From: Dromiciops gliroides
Lineage: Eukaryota; Chordata; Mammalia; Microbiotheria; Microbiotheriidae
Assembly: GCF_019393635.1 (NCBI RefSeq)
Contig: NC_057863.1
Coordinates: 626,761,791-626,825,790 of the forward strand
Reading direction: 5' to 3'
Length of the DNA: 64,000 nucleotides
The position numbers and the translations under genes are program-made. Within the stretch, counting starts at the first letter, position 1; the number at the start of each line of letters is the position of its first letter. The notes under the pieces are model-generated. The model was given only the letters and a program-made list of their open reading frames with translations. It was not told the origin of the DNA and ran no database searches. Shown here piece after piece: positions 34,260 through 46,020 of the stretch.

Positions 34260-34914
34260 CTCAGGGGAATGTAAAACAGCACACCCTTTTATCCGGCAGT
34301 GCTACTTGTAGGCCTTTCTCGGAAAGATATTTTAAAAGGGGGGGGATCTATTTGTACAAAAATATCCATATCAGCTTTTTTGTGTGTGGTGACAAAGAAT
34401 TGGAAATCTAAGGGAATTGGGGAATGATTAGGCAAGCTGTATATGATTTTAATGGAATATTAGTGTGCTATAAGAAATGACAAGCAGAATGATTAAAAAA
34501 AACCTGGAAAGGCTTACATGAACTGATGCAGTGAAGAAGGTTGTACGCAGTAACAGCAATATTGTTCAGTGAAGAACTGTGAATGACTTATGTATTCTTA
34601 GCAATACAAAGATCCAGATCAATCCCAAAGAATTAATCATACTATCCAACTCCAGAGAAAGAACTGATATTGACTGAACATAGACCAAAGCATGCTATTT
34701 TTCACTTTCTTTCATTCTTTTTCTTCCAGTATTCTTATATAAAATTACTAACATGGAAATGTTTTGCATGATTGCATAGCTATAACATATCATATTGCTT
34801 ACTGTCTCAGGAAAGGAGGGGAGGGGCAGGGATAGAATTTAGAACTCAAAACTTGGAAAAAGCCCAAATGTTAAAAAATTGTTTTAGCATGTAATTGGGA
34901 GAAAATTAAATGCA

Positions 34915-34917
<3 letters not shown>
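34260..34917 (+). mobile_element. L1 3' portion
   Basis: caaagaattggaaatctaag, gggaattggggaatgattag, tggaatattagtgtgctata, then 3'UTR parts gaactgatgcagtgaagaag and catgtaattgggagaaaat at the end. Confidence 0.82.

Positions 34918-34957
<40 letters not shown>
34918..34957. repeat. (AT)n microsatellite at an L1 3' end
   Basis: About 20 AT units directly after the L1 terminus. Confidence 0.93.
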
Positions 34958-34959
<2 letters not shown>

Positions 34960-34961
<2 letters not shown>

Positions 34962-35595
34962 TTATTTTTATATAAAACAAACAAAAATATGAGGTTCCAG
35001 TTTCCCAGTTAAGAAGGTGGAGAAAGGGGATCCATGGGAAGTCTGAGAAGGGGTGAAAAGGTTTGGAAGAAGTTCTGTGGTGTGTAAGATGTGATTTAAT
35101 TGGGTGTAAAAGGGTTACCTTGCAGCAGTGAGGCCCTAGTTGAGGTGATGTAACATAAATTGTAGAAGACAGTCAGTGGGGTTTTTGTTTTTGATAGGAA
35201 GCCAGATTCATTGAAATAAGAACTGAAGCAAATCACACACCTTTGCTGAACTTAAGAGTCAGATACCACTGAAACAAACAAAACGATCTTCCAGTCAGTA
35301 TGGTTTTATAATTTTTTTTCAATCTTTGTTCAGCCACAAGTATTTGGGAACAAATGTGGGAGTGATCAAAGGCTGATATTTGAGAAATGAGTGAAAAGAG
35401 ATTGTCTTGAGGTTTGCAGTGAGTCAACAGGAGGTAAATAAGTTCCTAAATATTTTTATTTCCGTCTCTCTTATTGACTTTTAGTTACAGTGACTCTCTT
35501 TGTACCTAGTTCCTTGTCCTTAAGACTTATTACTTGGACCAAAGAGACTCGTCAAAAAGGAAACAATGACTGAGAAGCAACGGTGCTGAGTGGAA
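34960..35595. other. Unassigned intronic DNA
   Basis: Partly purine-rich DNA of L2-like look; no exon recognised. Confidence 0.35.
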
Positions 35596-35599
35596 AAAG

Positions 35600-35725
35600 G
35601 CCTGAATAGGTCAGAGGATTTTAGTTTACTTTCTGGCTAGGCTGCTGATTCCTGCATGGCCTTGAACAAGTTTCTTAACTCCCCAATTTCCTTTTCTGTA
35701 GGTGAGGAAATGATCTTTAAGGATT
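35600..35725 (+). mobile_element. MIR fragment
   Basis: ctttctggctaggctgctga, ccttgaacaagtttcttaac, then ttccttttctgtaggtgagg. Confidence 0.65.
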
Positions 35726-35729
35726 CTTT

Positions 35730-36310
35730 AAAAAATTTTTTTTAAGAAACATTTTTATTTAAAAGTTCGAGTTCTGAATTCTATCCCTCCTTCCCTCCCT
35801 CCCTATCTCCTACCCTATAGTGGTAGGCAATCAGATATAGGTTATACATATGCAATTATGTAAAACATTACCATACTAGTCATTTTGTATAAAAGAAAAA
35901 TGAAAGAAATAAAGTGAAAAATAGCATGCTTCAGTCTGTCTTCAGTCAATATCAGTTCTTTCTCTGGAGGTGTATAATATGCTTCATGCTTTGGGATTGT
36001 CTTGGATTGTTGTATCGATGAGAATAGTTGTCATTCATAGTTTGTCATCGAACAATATTGCTGTCATTGTGCATAGTGTTCTCTTGGTTCTGTTCACTTC
36101 ACTATACATTAGTTCATATTAGTCTTTCTGGGCCTTTCTAAAATCATCCTGCTTGTCATTTCTTATAGCACAGTAAATTCCATTACAGTCATATATACAA
36201 TCACAGCTTGTTTAGCCATTCCCCAATTGATGGGCATTCCTTTGATTTCCTTAGCCAGCACAAAAAAACCTGCTATAAGGATTTTTCTAAGGCCTATGAT
36301 CCTATAATGT
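35730..36310 (-). mobile_element. L1 3' portion
   Basis: gagttctgaattctatccct, cagatataggttatacatat, gggattgtcttggattgttg, gttctcttggttctgttcac and cattccccaattgatgggca in reverse order. Confidence 0.85.
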
Positions 36311-37440
36311 AAAGACAGCATTTATTTTAATATTTGCCTTTTACATTAGTAGTTCCTTTTCTAGGGGTTCTCAGTCTCAAAAATTTGAGTATCATCACTA
36401 CCATTTTTTGATACTGAGAATGAAATGAGTATTCTCTAACAATTTGTTTTTGTGAAGTGAAAGAGTTTTCTCACCTGTACCACACAGCTCAGGGCTATTT
36501 ATTGGAATTCCTATAGAGTTGAAAGTGAACTTGTGGCCCCAAAACCATATACTTTTTTATGGGATTATTTTATTATAATATCACCATCTTCCAGAGAGGA
36601 AAACTGTGAGGATTCTTTTGTTTTTTGTTATGCTCATAAAAACTATTTAGGATAAAATGGTTCAGTTGAGATTGAATTTCTTATTGAAAGCATAAAGGGA
36701 AAGGTGGAATTATGTGCAGCTCTTTCTGTAAGTTGGTATCATAAATTATTATACTTTGGGTTTTGACGTAGAGATTTAGAAATCAGATGCAGTAGGAACT
36801 GGTCATGCTTTTCTCACTGTCTTGGAAGAATAGGGGAGAGGATTACAACATGCTCTCTGGAGCCCCAAAGTCCATTATACTTGAGTATTGCCTTCATTTT
36901 TAGTTTTCCAGGTTTCTGACTGCCAACTGGATGATGTAGGCCTGCCTTTTGATATCAAGATGTCTTTAGAGCATATCAAAGGACTGCTGAGGATGGAAAT
37001 GTTCAAGTTGCAAAGCGCTTTGCAGAGTTGCACATGCTGTTGATATGCTCACTGTAGTGATTTATGATTCCTAGAAATTTATGCCTCTGATATAGCTGTC
37101 ATCAAGGGGGATTTCAGTGTTGTCTGTGCATTTCAGTCTAATGATTCCCTTGAAGCTCCCAATATCAAAATAGACCCCTGACTCTGTAGCACTTCCCTTC
37201 TCAGTCTTCACTGCTTCCTTAAATCTTTGCAGACTTGAGAAAGAATACTTGGTGAAAAAGGATCTAGGGTAAAATGTCTGGGCCCTGCTGAAGCACTGTC
37301 AAGGGAGATTAATCCAGCATTGGTGACATAGGATAGGCACAACTACATTTTTCCATTGTTTTCTTTGATGATAATAGAAATCATCTCTTATTTTGAGGTA
37401 TTATTCAGAAGTATCAATAAATAATCACTTATAAAACTTT
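36311..37440. other. Unassigned intronic DNA
   Basis: More than 1 kb without a recognised repeat or exon. Confidence 0.4.
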
Positions 37441-37503
37441 TCTATGTGTCATGCTCTCTGCTGAACCCTGGGGACTACCTGACCTCCAGGAGCTCATATT
37501 CTT

Positions 37504-37504
37504 T

Positions 37505-37536
<32 letters not shown>

Positions 37537-37556
37537 ACCCCACACACACACACATA
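37504..37556. repeat. (AC)n microsatellite
   Basis: Two AC runs separated by atacacacccc. A short L2-like stretch (gacctccaggagctcatatt) precedes it. Confidence 0.92.
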
Positions 37557-37601
37557 CTTCTCTTCTTCTAGGTTGTCTTTCGCTTATGTATATTTGCATT
37601 C

Positions 37602-37787
37602 CTAATCTATCATTCTCTTTTTTGTTTCTTTGTTGAGGCTTGCCATTGAAGATTCAAGTTTTTCTATTCTCTTCATTATTTTGTTTGTACAGAGCATAAA
37701 TTTTGATTTCATAATTTTGATTTCTGTTTTTAAGTACTCAGAAATAGTGTTGTCCATACAGGGTTGTCTCATCAAATGTTGGATCAT
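37602..37787 (-). other. Short open frame with coiled-coil-like charge pattern
   Basis: The 61-residue frame ends with NKIMKRIEKLESSMASLN followed by KETKKRM, a Lys/Glu pattern with leucine-like spacing reminiscent of retrotransposon ORF1 coiled coils. There is no start context, partner frame or splice sites that would support a host exon. It may be a fragment of an old ORF1, or chance. Confidence 0.25.
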
Positions 37788-38099
37788 TTTCCTTTATTTT
37801 GAACTATTTATTCATAGATGCCTAAACTAGTTTATTAGATTTGGAACTTTTGCTTCCTTTAAGAAAGCACCCTTTCTACTTGTTTAGTTATTTTAGAGCT
37901 ACTGCGCTTTTTTTTCCTGCTGTTGATAAATGTCGTGTTAGAATTTTTTTTTTTTAATTTTAGGGTTATTTTAGCTTACTGGGCTCTGCTAGAGCTTGTG
38001 CTCCCTTTTGTTTTCAGGGTACCCGGGATCAATGAATTGTTGCAGTTGGATTGTAGACAACATATAAAACTAAATGCTCAGTAACCTGGCACAGACAGT

Positions 38100-38480
38100 G
38101 TAATATAGATTCAGAAAATGGAGGACATCAATTGAGACTACAGTAGTGGAGTAGTTCATTTGGGCGAATTCATGGATAGGACTTGAAGCATGGATAGGAC
38201 TTGGATACATGGGAGAGGATTGAAGAGGGTTTTGAGAATATTCCAAGCTGGGGAAACATGAACAAAGATAGAATGATGGCAATGAGAGGGTGGTGGAGAG
38301 TGTTGGTTTAGATGCTTTGGAGCCTGCTCTCTATGTGTGTGACAGATTGGTTCTGGAAAGTGGAGCCAAGGTAATAGAGGACTTTGCAAAGGCATTTAAA
38401 GTTCATAAAGTAGGCAAGTTTTAGAAAGGGAGAGTGATATGATTAGGAGGATTATCTGGGAAGTTAACACATATTGAGGA
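38100..38480 (-). mobile_element. Possible L2-like fragment
   Basis: Purine-rich composition and gactttgcaaaggcatttaa (compare the gaagggctttg part of other copies). Interrupted and weak. A separate tail fragment with attaagtgcctactataggg lies at 38685-38755. Confidence 0.4.
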
Positions 38481-38804
38481 CCAGCATTCTGGAACTATGT
38501 AACTAGGGCTTTCTTTATTTGATTCCTTGGGACTGGAAGTAGCCTAGCCTGCATTGGGAAAAGAGGTGTATAAATTGAGTTTGTTAGACATGAATTGTGC
38601 TCACTGATCCCAATTCTTTGTGGAGGAATTCTAGATTGGAAGAAACAGATCTGCGTCCAATTCAGTTGAATTAACTAATATCAATTAAGTGCCTACTATA
38701 GGGGAAAGATAATGTTCTAAGCCACCTTGGGGATAAAAAGACAAAAATAAATATTCTTTGTTTTATATTCTTCTCCAGAGCAATTTGGGTAAAGAAAACA
38801 AAAC

Positions 38805-38886
38805 AGGGACAGCTAGGTGGTGCAGTGGATAGAGCACCGGCCCTGGAGTCAGGAGTACCCGAGTTCAAATCCGGCCTCAGACACTT
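38805..38886 (+). mobile_element. tRNA-derived SINE truncated at its 3' side
   Basis: An intact head (agctaggtggtgcagtggat onward) stops abruptly after cggcctcagacacttg, with no tRNA-like 3' half and no poly-A. Confidence 0.88.
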
Positions 38887-38889
38887 GCT

Positions 38890-39590
38890 TTCCTGCAGTA
38901 TGCTCTTTCCTCCCCTCCACCTCGTAGAATCCAGATGGAGCCTAGGCACCGCCTTTTATCTGGAGCCTTTCTTGGTCTCAAACTGGTAGTGCCTTCTCTC
39001 CCAAAGTACCTTGCATTTAAATGATTTATTCTCATTATATGTATTCTATATGTCCCTTTAAATATATACTTCTCTAGCATGGATTTTGAAAGAGTGAATT
39101 TGTTCCAGTGTGATATTAAAATTTCAAGTTTGCTTCTCTCTGACTTCTTCCTTGATCTCCAACCCTTAGAATGGCCACTCCACAAGCAAACTTCATGTCT
39201 TTTTCAAGGTAAATTGCCATATTCATTGTATATGTTCTAGTGCAGTAGGAACTGTGATCAGAGAGGAAGGGCTGGTCAGTACCACCCCTACCCTCTTCCC
39301 CCTAGAGCTTCAGTTGCCCACCTCAACTTGCTTGTGAAGCCCAGTATGCAGGCCTAGGAGAAGCCAGAGACCATGGAAGTGACTACTATTTATTGTGGTA
39401 TTTATGTATTTCTTAACCATTTAACATTTATAAAACCGTGCTGTTTTTATTAGGTTCCTACCCTTTTTGTGCGTGTGTCACTGAGGAAATTTTTTAGTAT
39501 AATGCTCTTAACTATGTTTCCCCTATAAGCTGTGTGGTTTTGTAAGGGTGGTGCTTTTTGGGAATGCTTATGTCTCATATGTTAAGTTAC
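38890..39590. other. Unassigned intronic DNA
   Basis: No recognised element; open frames here overlap the truncated SINE or lack motifs. Confidence 0.4.
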
Positions 39591-39599
39591 AGCAGAGTT

Positions 39600-39695
39600 G
39601 ACTGTAGTTCTCTCCCCATTAGAATATAAACTACTTGGGGGTAGGGAGTGTTTTTCTTTTTTTGTCTCACATAGTAGGCATTTAATAAAGGATAA
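39600..39695 (+). mobile_element. L2 3' tail
   Basis: attagaatataaactacttg, gggtagggagtgtttttc, then cacatagtaggcatttaata. Confidence 0.7.
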
Positions 39696-39949
39696 TTAAT
39701 GTATTCTGTAGCTCAGTATCAATGTTATTCAGTTTAACATATTTGTTACTTTTTATTTCAGTGTGAAAGAATTAGTAAGCCTATAGTAAGTAGCTTTCAT
39801 GGCATAGAGTATAACTCAGTATTTTAATTAATCTTATTCTGAGTTTATCTTGTGTTACTTCCTTGAAAATTAGGTTCATAAAAAGGTTCATCAGTGGTTA
39901 ATGGGAAGAGATTGTATTCCATAGGAATAAGGAATTAATGAATAAATGC

Positions 39950-40124
39950 ATGATAAACCATTTATTGTTTATATGGCACTATGCTAAGCACTGGAGATAC
40001 AAATACCAGCAAGCAAGATAATCCTCTACCCACATTGTAATGGGGGAATATATAAAGAGAGTCTAGAAAAGAGGTAGAGAGTGGAAATATACAGTCAGTA
40101 AGCAAGCATTTGTTAAGTACTCAC
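39950..40124 (-). mobile_element. L2-type 3' end
   Basis: gcactatgctaagcactgga followed by gatacaaa, then taatgggggaatatat. A second short copy of the tail (agcaagcatttgttaagtac) is adjacent. Confidence 0.65.
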
Positions 40125-40279
40125 TGGGGCAACTAGGTGGCACAGTGAATAGAGCACTGGCCCTGGAGTCATGAGGACCTGAGTTCAAATTTCACCTCAC
40201 ATACTTACTAGGTGTGTGATCCTGGTCAAATCACTTAACCCCAATTGCCTTAAAACATCCAGGGCCATCTCCAGTCATC

Positions 40280-40310
<31 letters not shown>

Positions 40311-40446
40311 CTATCTTGCCGCTGAACCCATATGGCTCTGGAGGAGAGAGTGAGGTTGGTGACCTTGCATAGCCCTGCCTCACTTAAATTCAATTCAGTG
40401 TAAGTCATGACATCTGTCATGGTCTTCAATAATGAAGGTCAAACAA
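40125..40446 (+). mobile_element. Long composite SINE (tRNA head plus extra 3' body)
   Basis: The usual SINE head runs to ccccaattgcctt at 40248. It continues as catccagggccatctccagt, catcctgat, an (AT)n run, then gaacccatatggctctggag, ggtgaccttgcatagccct and tcttcaataatgaaggtcaa. I recall this long form from marsupials (MAR1-like). It lacks a poly-A tail, as expected for an RTE-type 3' end. Confidence 0.75.
40282..40311. repeat. (AT)n microsatellite inside a composite SINE
   Basis: About 15 AT units at the junction between the SINE head and its 3' body. Confidence 0.92.
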
Positions 40447-40464
40447 GTATTTACTTTTACTATT

Positions 40465-40640
40465 GGAGCAGCTAGGTGGCATAGTAGATAGAGTGCTGGG
40501 CCTGGAGTCAGGAAGACTCATCTTCCTGGGCTCAAATCTATCCTGAAGGTCACACAGCTGCTAAGTGTCTGAGGCTGGATTTGAACTTAGATCTTCCTGA
40601 CTCCAGGTCCAGCACTCTCAACACTGCATCACTTAGCTGA
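40465..40640. repeat. Head-outward inverted pair of SINE fragments
   Basis: A forward SINE head (40468-40537) is followed by a reverse head (40579-40638). The arms pair imperfectly: gcctggagtcaggaagactc faces atcttcctgactccaggtcc. Neither half has a tail. Confidence 0.8.
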
Positions 40641-41650
40641 TGCGGAGAGTGAGAGCAAAAGCGGAGTTGAGGATGACACTGGTTTTGTGAATCTGTGTGA
40701 CTAGGTTGGATAGTGATGTTGCCTATAACAGTAGGGAAGGAGGAAAGTTTGGTGAGGAACGATAATGAGTTGTTTTGAACATGGTGAGTTTGAGGTATCT
40801 GTGGGATATTCACTTTGTGATATTCATGAAGCAATCATACTATAGAGGGAGAAGGGAACTGAAGACAGAGCATTAGGTCACCCATAGTTAGTGGATATAA
40901 CTTCATTGAAGATACAGCAAAGGAGATTAAAAAAGGAGCATTCAGACAGGAAGTGAACCGGGAGAGAGGGAAAGAGAGAAAGAGAGAGAGAGCGAGAGTG
41001 TGTGCGCGCAAGTGAAGTATCATAAAAATCTAGAAAGGAGAGAATATTCAGGAGGAGAAGGTAATAGATGTTGTCAAATGCTACAGAGAAGTCAAGGATG
41101 AGGATTAGAAAAAATCTTTTAGAGTGGGATTGGCAATTGGTATCATTGTGTCTTTGGGGAGAGATTTTCAGTTGAATGATGAGGTTGGAATTGAGACACA
41201 CTGCAGTGAGTGAGAGTGTGAAGAAAGAAATCCCTGTTGTAGGTGATTTCTCTTAAGGAGAGATTTTATTACAATATTAATCGGGCATGGATTGATCAAG
41301 TGAGGGTTTTTTTAAGGGTGGGAGAGATGTGTATTTGTAGGCAGCAGGGAAAAAACCAATAGGGAGAAATTGATCACCAGTGAGAGTGGGGATGAAGGGG
41401 CTCAATCTGCTGGAGTGGCTAGAATGGATCACTTGCATGAAAAGGGGCTTTGCCTTGGCAAAGAGAAGGGCCACCTCTTCATGTGAGACAGTAAAAGGGG
41501 AGACATTAGGGAAGGATGTCTGAACAATGTGATGTCGTTGGGGGATGGAGAAAAGGAGTTCTTGGCAAAAGGCCTCCTTTTTTGGTGTTTTTGGTGAAAT
41601 CTCCTGAGGTGAAGCCATCAGCAGAAAGGATGGAAGCAGGGCTCTGTGGT
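40641..41650 (-). pseudogene. L2/CR1-type LINE reverse transcriptase remnant
   Basis: The minus frame 41277-41618 contains VSHEEVALLFAKAKPLF, then SSRLSPFIPTL, then FFPAAYKYTSLPPLKKPSL, matching the family segment just before the first reverse transcriptase blocks. Further on, 40878-41201 holds ILDFSVAFDNIYYLLLLN, a decayed form of the LLDLS.AFDTVDH block. The order of blocks agrees with one minus-strand element running right to left. A GA-rich simple repeat at about 40970-41000 lies inside. Stops and shifts show it is dead. Confidence 0.78.
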
Positions 41651-41732
41651 AGGCTTGAGGAGAGATAATTTAGAAAAAACTAGGAAGTGATATGGAGGCC
41701 TGGTTCTAGGCAAGGTAAGGTGAAAGCTCACC

Positions 41733-42019
41733 TGTGTAAGGGACTAAAATTCTAGCTAGTGTGTCTAAAATATCTAATGAGTGGTCACCAATAAATTATA
41801 AGCTTTAGCAAGAGTTTAGGCTTTTAAGCATTTATTAAGGAGAATAAGAATTTGGTGAAGAGAAAGAGAAAGGCTTAGATTCATCTATTAAAGGGAGAGC
41901 GCATTTCTCGCTCCCTTCCCCACCCGAGTCTTGAGGAAAGAGAGCTAGAGAGCCAGCCTTGCCTCCTCTTCACTTCCTGATGCCAAAGAAGAGCTGCATG
42001 GCCTTGCCCTCAGAGGACA
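41733..42019 (-). mobile_element. LTR of an endogenous retrovirus, probably partial
   Basis: On the minus strand it reads TG...CA, with ccttaataaatgcttaaaag, ctcttgctaaagcttataat, ttattggtgaccactcatta and a terminus ttagtcccttaca. It aligns with 15936-16133. The presumed U3 side ends next to a SINE fragment at 42022-42104, so the true 5' boundary is uncertain. No retroviral gene sequence is present. Confidence 0.6.
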
Positions 42020-42021
42020 CA

Positions 42022-42104
42022 TGACTAGAAAGTGTCAAGTGTCTTGAGGCCACATTTGAACTCAGGTCCTCCTGAATCCAGGGCCAGTGCCACCTAGCTG
42101 CCTC
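42022..42104 (-). mobile_element. tRNA-derived SINE fragment
   Basis: Head half only, with an internal deletion (ccagtgccacctagctgcct lacks the usual tttatccactg). Confidence 0.85.
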
Positions 42105-42322
42105 TTATACATCATTATTCATGATACACAAATTCACTATTATCAAAATGGTTTTGTCTATTGGATAATAGCTTTTTTCTTTTGCTTGGATTATGACTGC
42201 TGAATTTATGTTTACATATGGTAATGATCTTTTCATGGGTCACTTAACTTTATTGCGTTCCTTGGTCATAGACCAGGACATTGATCCTACCGAGCCTTCT
42301 CCTTCAAAAATATGTTAATTGG

Positions 42323-42473
42323 GGGCCAGTTAGGTGGCACAGTAGATAAAAGCACTGGCCCTGGATTCAGGAGGATCTGAGTTCAAATGTGGCCTCAAGA
42401 CACTTGACACTTTCTAGCCATGTGACCCTGGGCAAGTCACTTAATTCTCATTCCCCTGCACAAAAAAAAAAAA
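42323..42473 (+). mobile_element. tRNA-derived SINE with target duplication
   Basis: Flanked by gttaattgg at about 42314-42322 and 42474-42482. Confidence 0.92.
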
Positions 42474-42482
42474 GTTAATTGG

Positions 42483-44660
42483 TTACATAGGAAAATGACT
42501 GAATTAGAGTTTTTGATAGATCAGTGCAAATTTGTCATCACTGTTGGAAAAAACAACTCATAGTACATAACTCTGTTTAGTAATGTCAGCTGTCAGCCTG
42601 TTATTATAGTCTTCTTTCCTCTTTCTTCCTTCCTCTGATGCCCAGAGGAAAAAAGAGCAGCCAGTAGGGTTTATATACTTGACATTACTGAGAAGGAGGT
42701 GTGGGGCAAAAGAACTTGGAAAATTCATCTACTGTTGAAAAAGAGTAGGTTCCATAACAGTAGACTTACAGATTCTTGTTTGTAATGGTCATTTACTTTA
42801 CATAAAAGGAGTGTCGGAAGTATATATGTTTATATAAATAATGGAATGAATTCTGGTATTTAATATGATTGTATTCAACTAGTTCTGTTTAGTATTAACT
42901 GTGAAATATGTCGAAAGCAGTAATAAAGAATGCACTGGATGGCTTTCTGCTGTTATCAGAATCCATTAACAAGTTTTGCTGTGCTTGAATGCCTTTCATT
43001 GTTATGCTTTATGGTTCATACTAAAGCATTGTAAGTAAATGACATCCATTCTGTGCTGATACAACGGTTTCTAAAAGACCTTACAAACAATGTTGTTACA
43101 TTTTGAGTAAACATCTGTTTACTTTTTAATAGTGGGTACCAGGCTACTTATGGTTTATTTTTCTTTTCCTTTGTCTTGTAGAGGTCAGGATTTTTAGTTT
43201 GGGAAAGAAACATTTCATAATATGCTTAGGTTATGTTGGGTGAGATTAACTATGGGAAAAATTGTGATGATAATACTTCATCTCTGCTGCTTCTAGTTCT
43301 AGAGCTAGGTTAGCTTACCCAAGTACTGTAGATGTTCTTAGGGTGTAATGAAATAATGACAGTGAGGAAAACTAACATTTATGTAGTGCTTTGTAACTGT
43401 ACATACATTATTCCGTTTCAGCTTCACAACTACTGTTCAACTTAAGAAATTATGAGTATTATACCTTTTTTACAAGTGAGATAAACTGAGCTTTGGAGAG
43501 GTGATAAATGACTTGTCCATGGTCACACAAATATTAAATGCTTCACTCTTGGAAACCTGGAATTTCATTAATTTATCTTGAGGCAGAAACATTTTTTTAA
43601 TAGAACACATACTCTGATCCTTGAGGACAATTAATCTTGCTTCCTAAAGGGACTCTTTTTTGTCTTATAGTTAAATGTCTGAACTTAATTATCTTATGTT
43701 TTAATTTGTAGATCATCTCAAGTTTTTTGGGAGAAGTAGGATTTAGGTAAAAATGTTAAATAATAGTGATAGAAGCTTGATGTAAATTTGAAGTTATCTA
43801 GAGAGAATGTTGGTTGGGAATAGAAAGAACCTTTTTGGTATTATCCAAGTAGAACAGAAGGCCTGGAATTTAAACACTGTAGTACTGTAAAAGGTACTAT
43901 GTTTTGACAGTTTTGTTTTCTTAGATAGTTGATTTGGAAATATTTCTGTTTTTGCCCATGGATAACAGAAGGCCTCATAGCAACTTTCTCCACAGAATCA
44001 AATCTTTGGGATTCTTTTTTTTAAATTGAAGGAGCATGACTTTGTAATTAAAAAATAGGTAGTCTTAGAGTCTCTTGTGATCTTTTTAAGTGATCTCTCC
44101 CTCATCTGATCTCAGCAGTCTGTATTGTTGGTTTGGTCTGGTTCTGGGATTTCATAAGAGTAAAACTCCTTCCATTAATCCAAACCAACTATCTTAAATT
44201 TGGAGTCTTAGAATTGTCTGGGCACTGAAAGGTAACTGGTTGGTTACATTGCCAGTAATGTGTGAGATGTCCAAGGTCAGCTTTCTCTCCATTATAATAT
44301 ATAGCCTCTTGATATTTATCATTTGTGTTGCATTTATTGTTGTATATCCCCATGTAGATTGGAAATAAACTCAGTGAGTGAAGATCTGTGTTGTCTTGTT
44401 ATTTCTCTCTTTGTAAGTGCCCTGCACCATGCACTGCATGTAGTAGGGTTTTAATATGTTTATTGAATGAGGTGCTGGTAGAGTACTTTGAGGTACTGAA
44501 AAGTGCAAAAGAGCATTCTCACCATGAGTTTATTTCTGGTAATACCTAATAGTGTTATATAGTAAGTAGTATAATAAAATTTTTATTTAAAAATATGGAT
44601 TAACCTGCTTTTTTGTAGGCAGAATAAAGAAAGCAATGATATTCTCTTGTATAAGAGTTT
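42483..44660 (-). other. Mostly unassigned DNA with one MIR fragment
   Basis: The MIR fragment is at 43360-43560 (attccgtttcagcttcacaa, tacaagtgagataaactgag, cttgtccatggtcacacaa). A short L2 tail-like stretch is at 44400-44470. The rest, over 1.5 kb, holds nothing I recognise. Confidence 0.5.
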
Positions 44661-44664
44661 TTTT

Positions 44665-44842
44665 GGGGGTAGCAAGGTGGCACAGCAAATAAAGTACTGG
44701 CTCTTGGTTCAGGAGCACTTGAGTTCAAATTTGACCTCAGACACTTGACACTTACTATATGACCCTGGGTAAGTCACTTGACCCTCATTGCCCCACCAAA
44801 AAAAAAAAAAAGGAAAAGGAAAAGGAAAAAAAAAGAAGAAAA
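44665..44842 (+). mobile_element. tRNA-derived SINE
   Basis: Head gggggtagcaaggtggcaca; ends in tgaccctcattgccccacc and a long A/G-rich tail. Confidence 0.92.
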
Positions 44843-44954
44843 GTTGTTTGGCTGATCCATTTTATCTTCTGTATGGCTTTTAAAAACCCTTTATAATCTT
44901 GACTCTGTTCACTTTTATTTCCTACTATTTCCTAACATACACTTTTTTTTCTAA

Positions 44955-45725
44955 TAATAAACATTTTTATTTATAGTTCCAAATTTTATCCTCTTCATTC
45001 CCTCCCCTCCTCCCTCCCTGAGGCAGTAAGCAATCAGATATAGGTTATACATGTGTAATTATGTAAAACATTACCATATTAGTTATTTTGTACAAGAAAA
45101 CTTGAATAAAAGGAAAAAATGAAAGAAAGTGAAAAATAGTATTCTTCAGTTTGTGCTCAATCAATATCAGTTCTTTCTTTGGAGGTGGATAGTATGCTTC
45201 ATTATTAGTCCTTTGGGATTGTCTTGGATCATTGTATTGCTGAGAATAGTTGATTAATTCACAGTTCTTCATCAAACAATATTGCTGTCACTGTGCAGTG
45301 TTCTCTTGGTTCTGCTCACTTCACTGTACATCAGTTCATACGTATCTTTCCAGGCCTTTCTGAAATCATCCTGCCTATTTCGTATAGCATAATATTTCAT
45401 CAATATCCTGTACCACAGCTTGTTTAACCATCCCCCAGTTGATGGGCATTTCTTTGATTTCCACTTCTTAAGCCACTACAAAAGGAGCTGCTATAAATAT
45501 TTTTGTGCAAATAGGTCTTTTTCTCTTTTTTGGGGGATGTCTTAAGATACAAACCTAGCAATGGTATTGCTGGATCAAAGGGTATGGTATGCACAGTTCT
45601 ATAGCCCTTTGGGCATAGTTCCAAATTGTTCTCCAGAATGGTTGGATCTTTTCACAACTCCACCAGTCATGGATTAGTGTCCCAGTTTTCCCCTATCCCT
45701 TCCCAACACCCAGTATTTTCCCTTT
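44955..45725 (-). pseudogene. L1 3' portion with ORF2 C-terminal remnant
   Basis: The minus frame 45424-45624 reads MELCPKGYRTVHTIPFD, then PAIPLLGLYLKTSPKK, the L1 ORF2 C-terminal segment (IPFDPAIPLLG block), which in the family lies downstream of the reverse transcriptase domain. It breaks off into the 3'UTR. The plus strand shows the usual 3'UTR landmarks: gttccaaattttatcctctt, cagatataggttatacatgt, gggattgtcttggatcattg and gttctcttggttctgctcac. The copy is 5'-truncated near 45725. Confidence 0.88.
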
Positions 45726-45769
45726 TTCTAACATGCACTTTTATAGACAGATATTTGCATTACTGCCTT

Positions 45770-46020
45770 TCCAGTTCTCTTGACCTAGAATTCCCTTCTT
45801 CCCTTTTGCTGGTTCATCTTCATCCATCTTTCAAGGTCTAGTTTATCTTATTACTCTAGTCCATACAGGTGGTGTCTATCAAAATTCCCATTGTACTTAT
45901 TATTATGTTAATACTGTGGATTATTTTATCTGCTTTAGTTTTTTCTCTCCTGTTGATTTATAAGCTCTATGAGGGAAGAGACATAGATTTTTGTATTTTC
46001 CACTTCTCCTAGGATGGAAC
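45770..46020 (+). mobile_element. L2 3' end
   Basis: tctagaattcccttcttccc, tctttcaaggtctagtttat, tataagctctatgagggaag. The tail fades into the next 30 bp. Confidence 0.6.
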
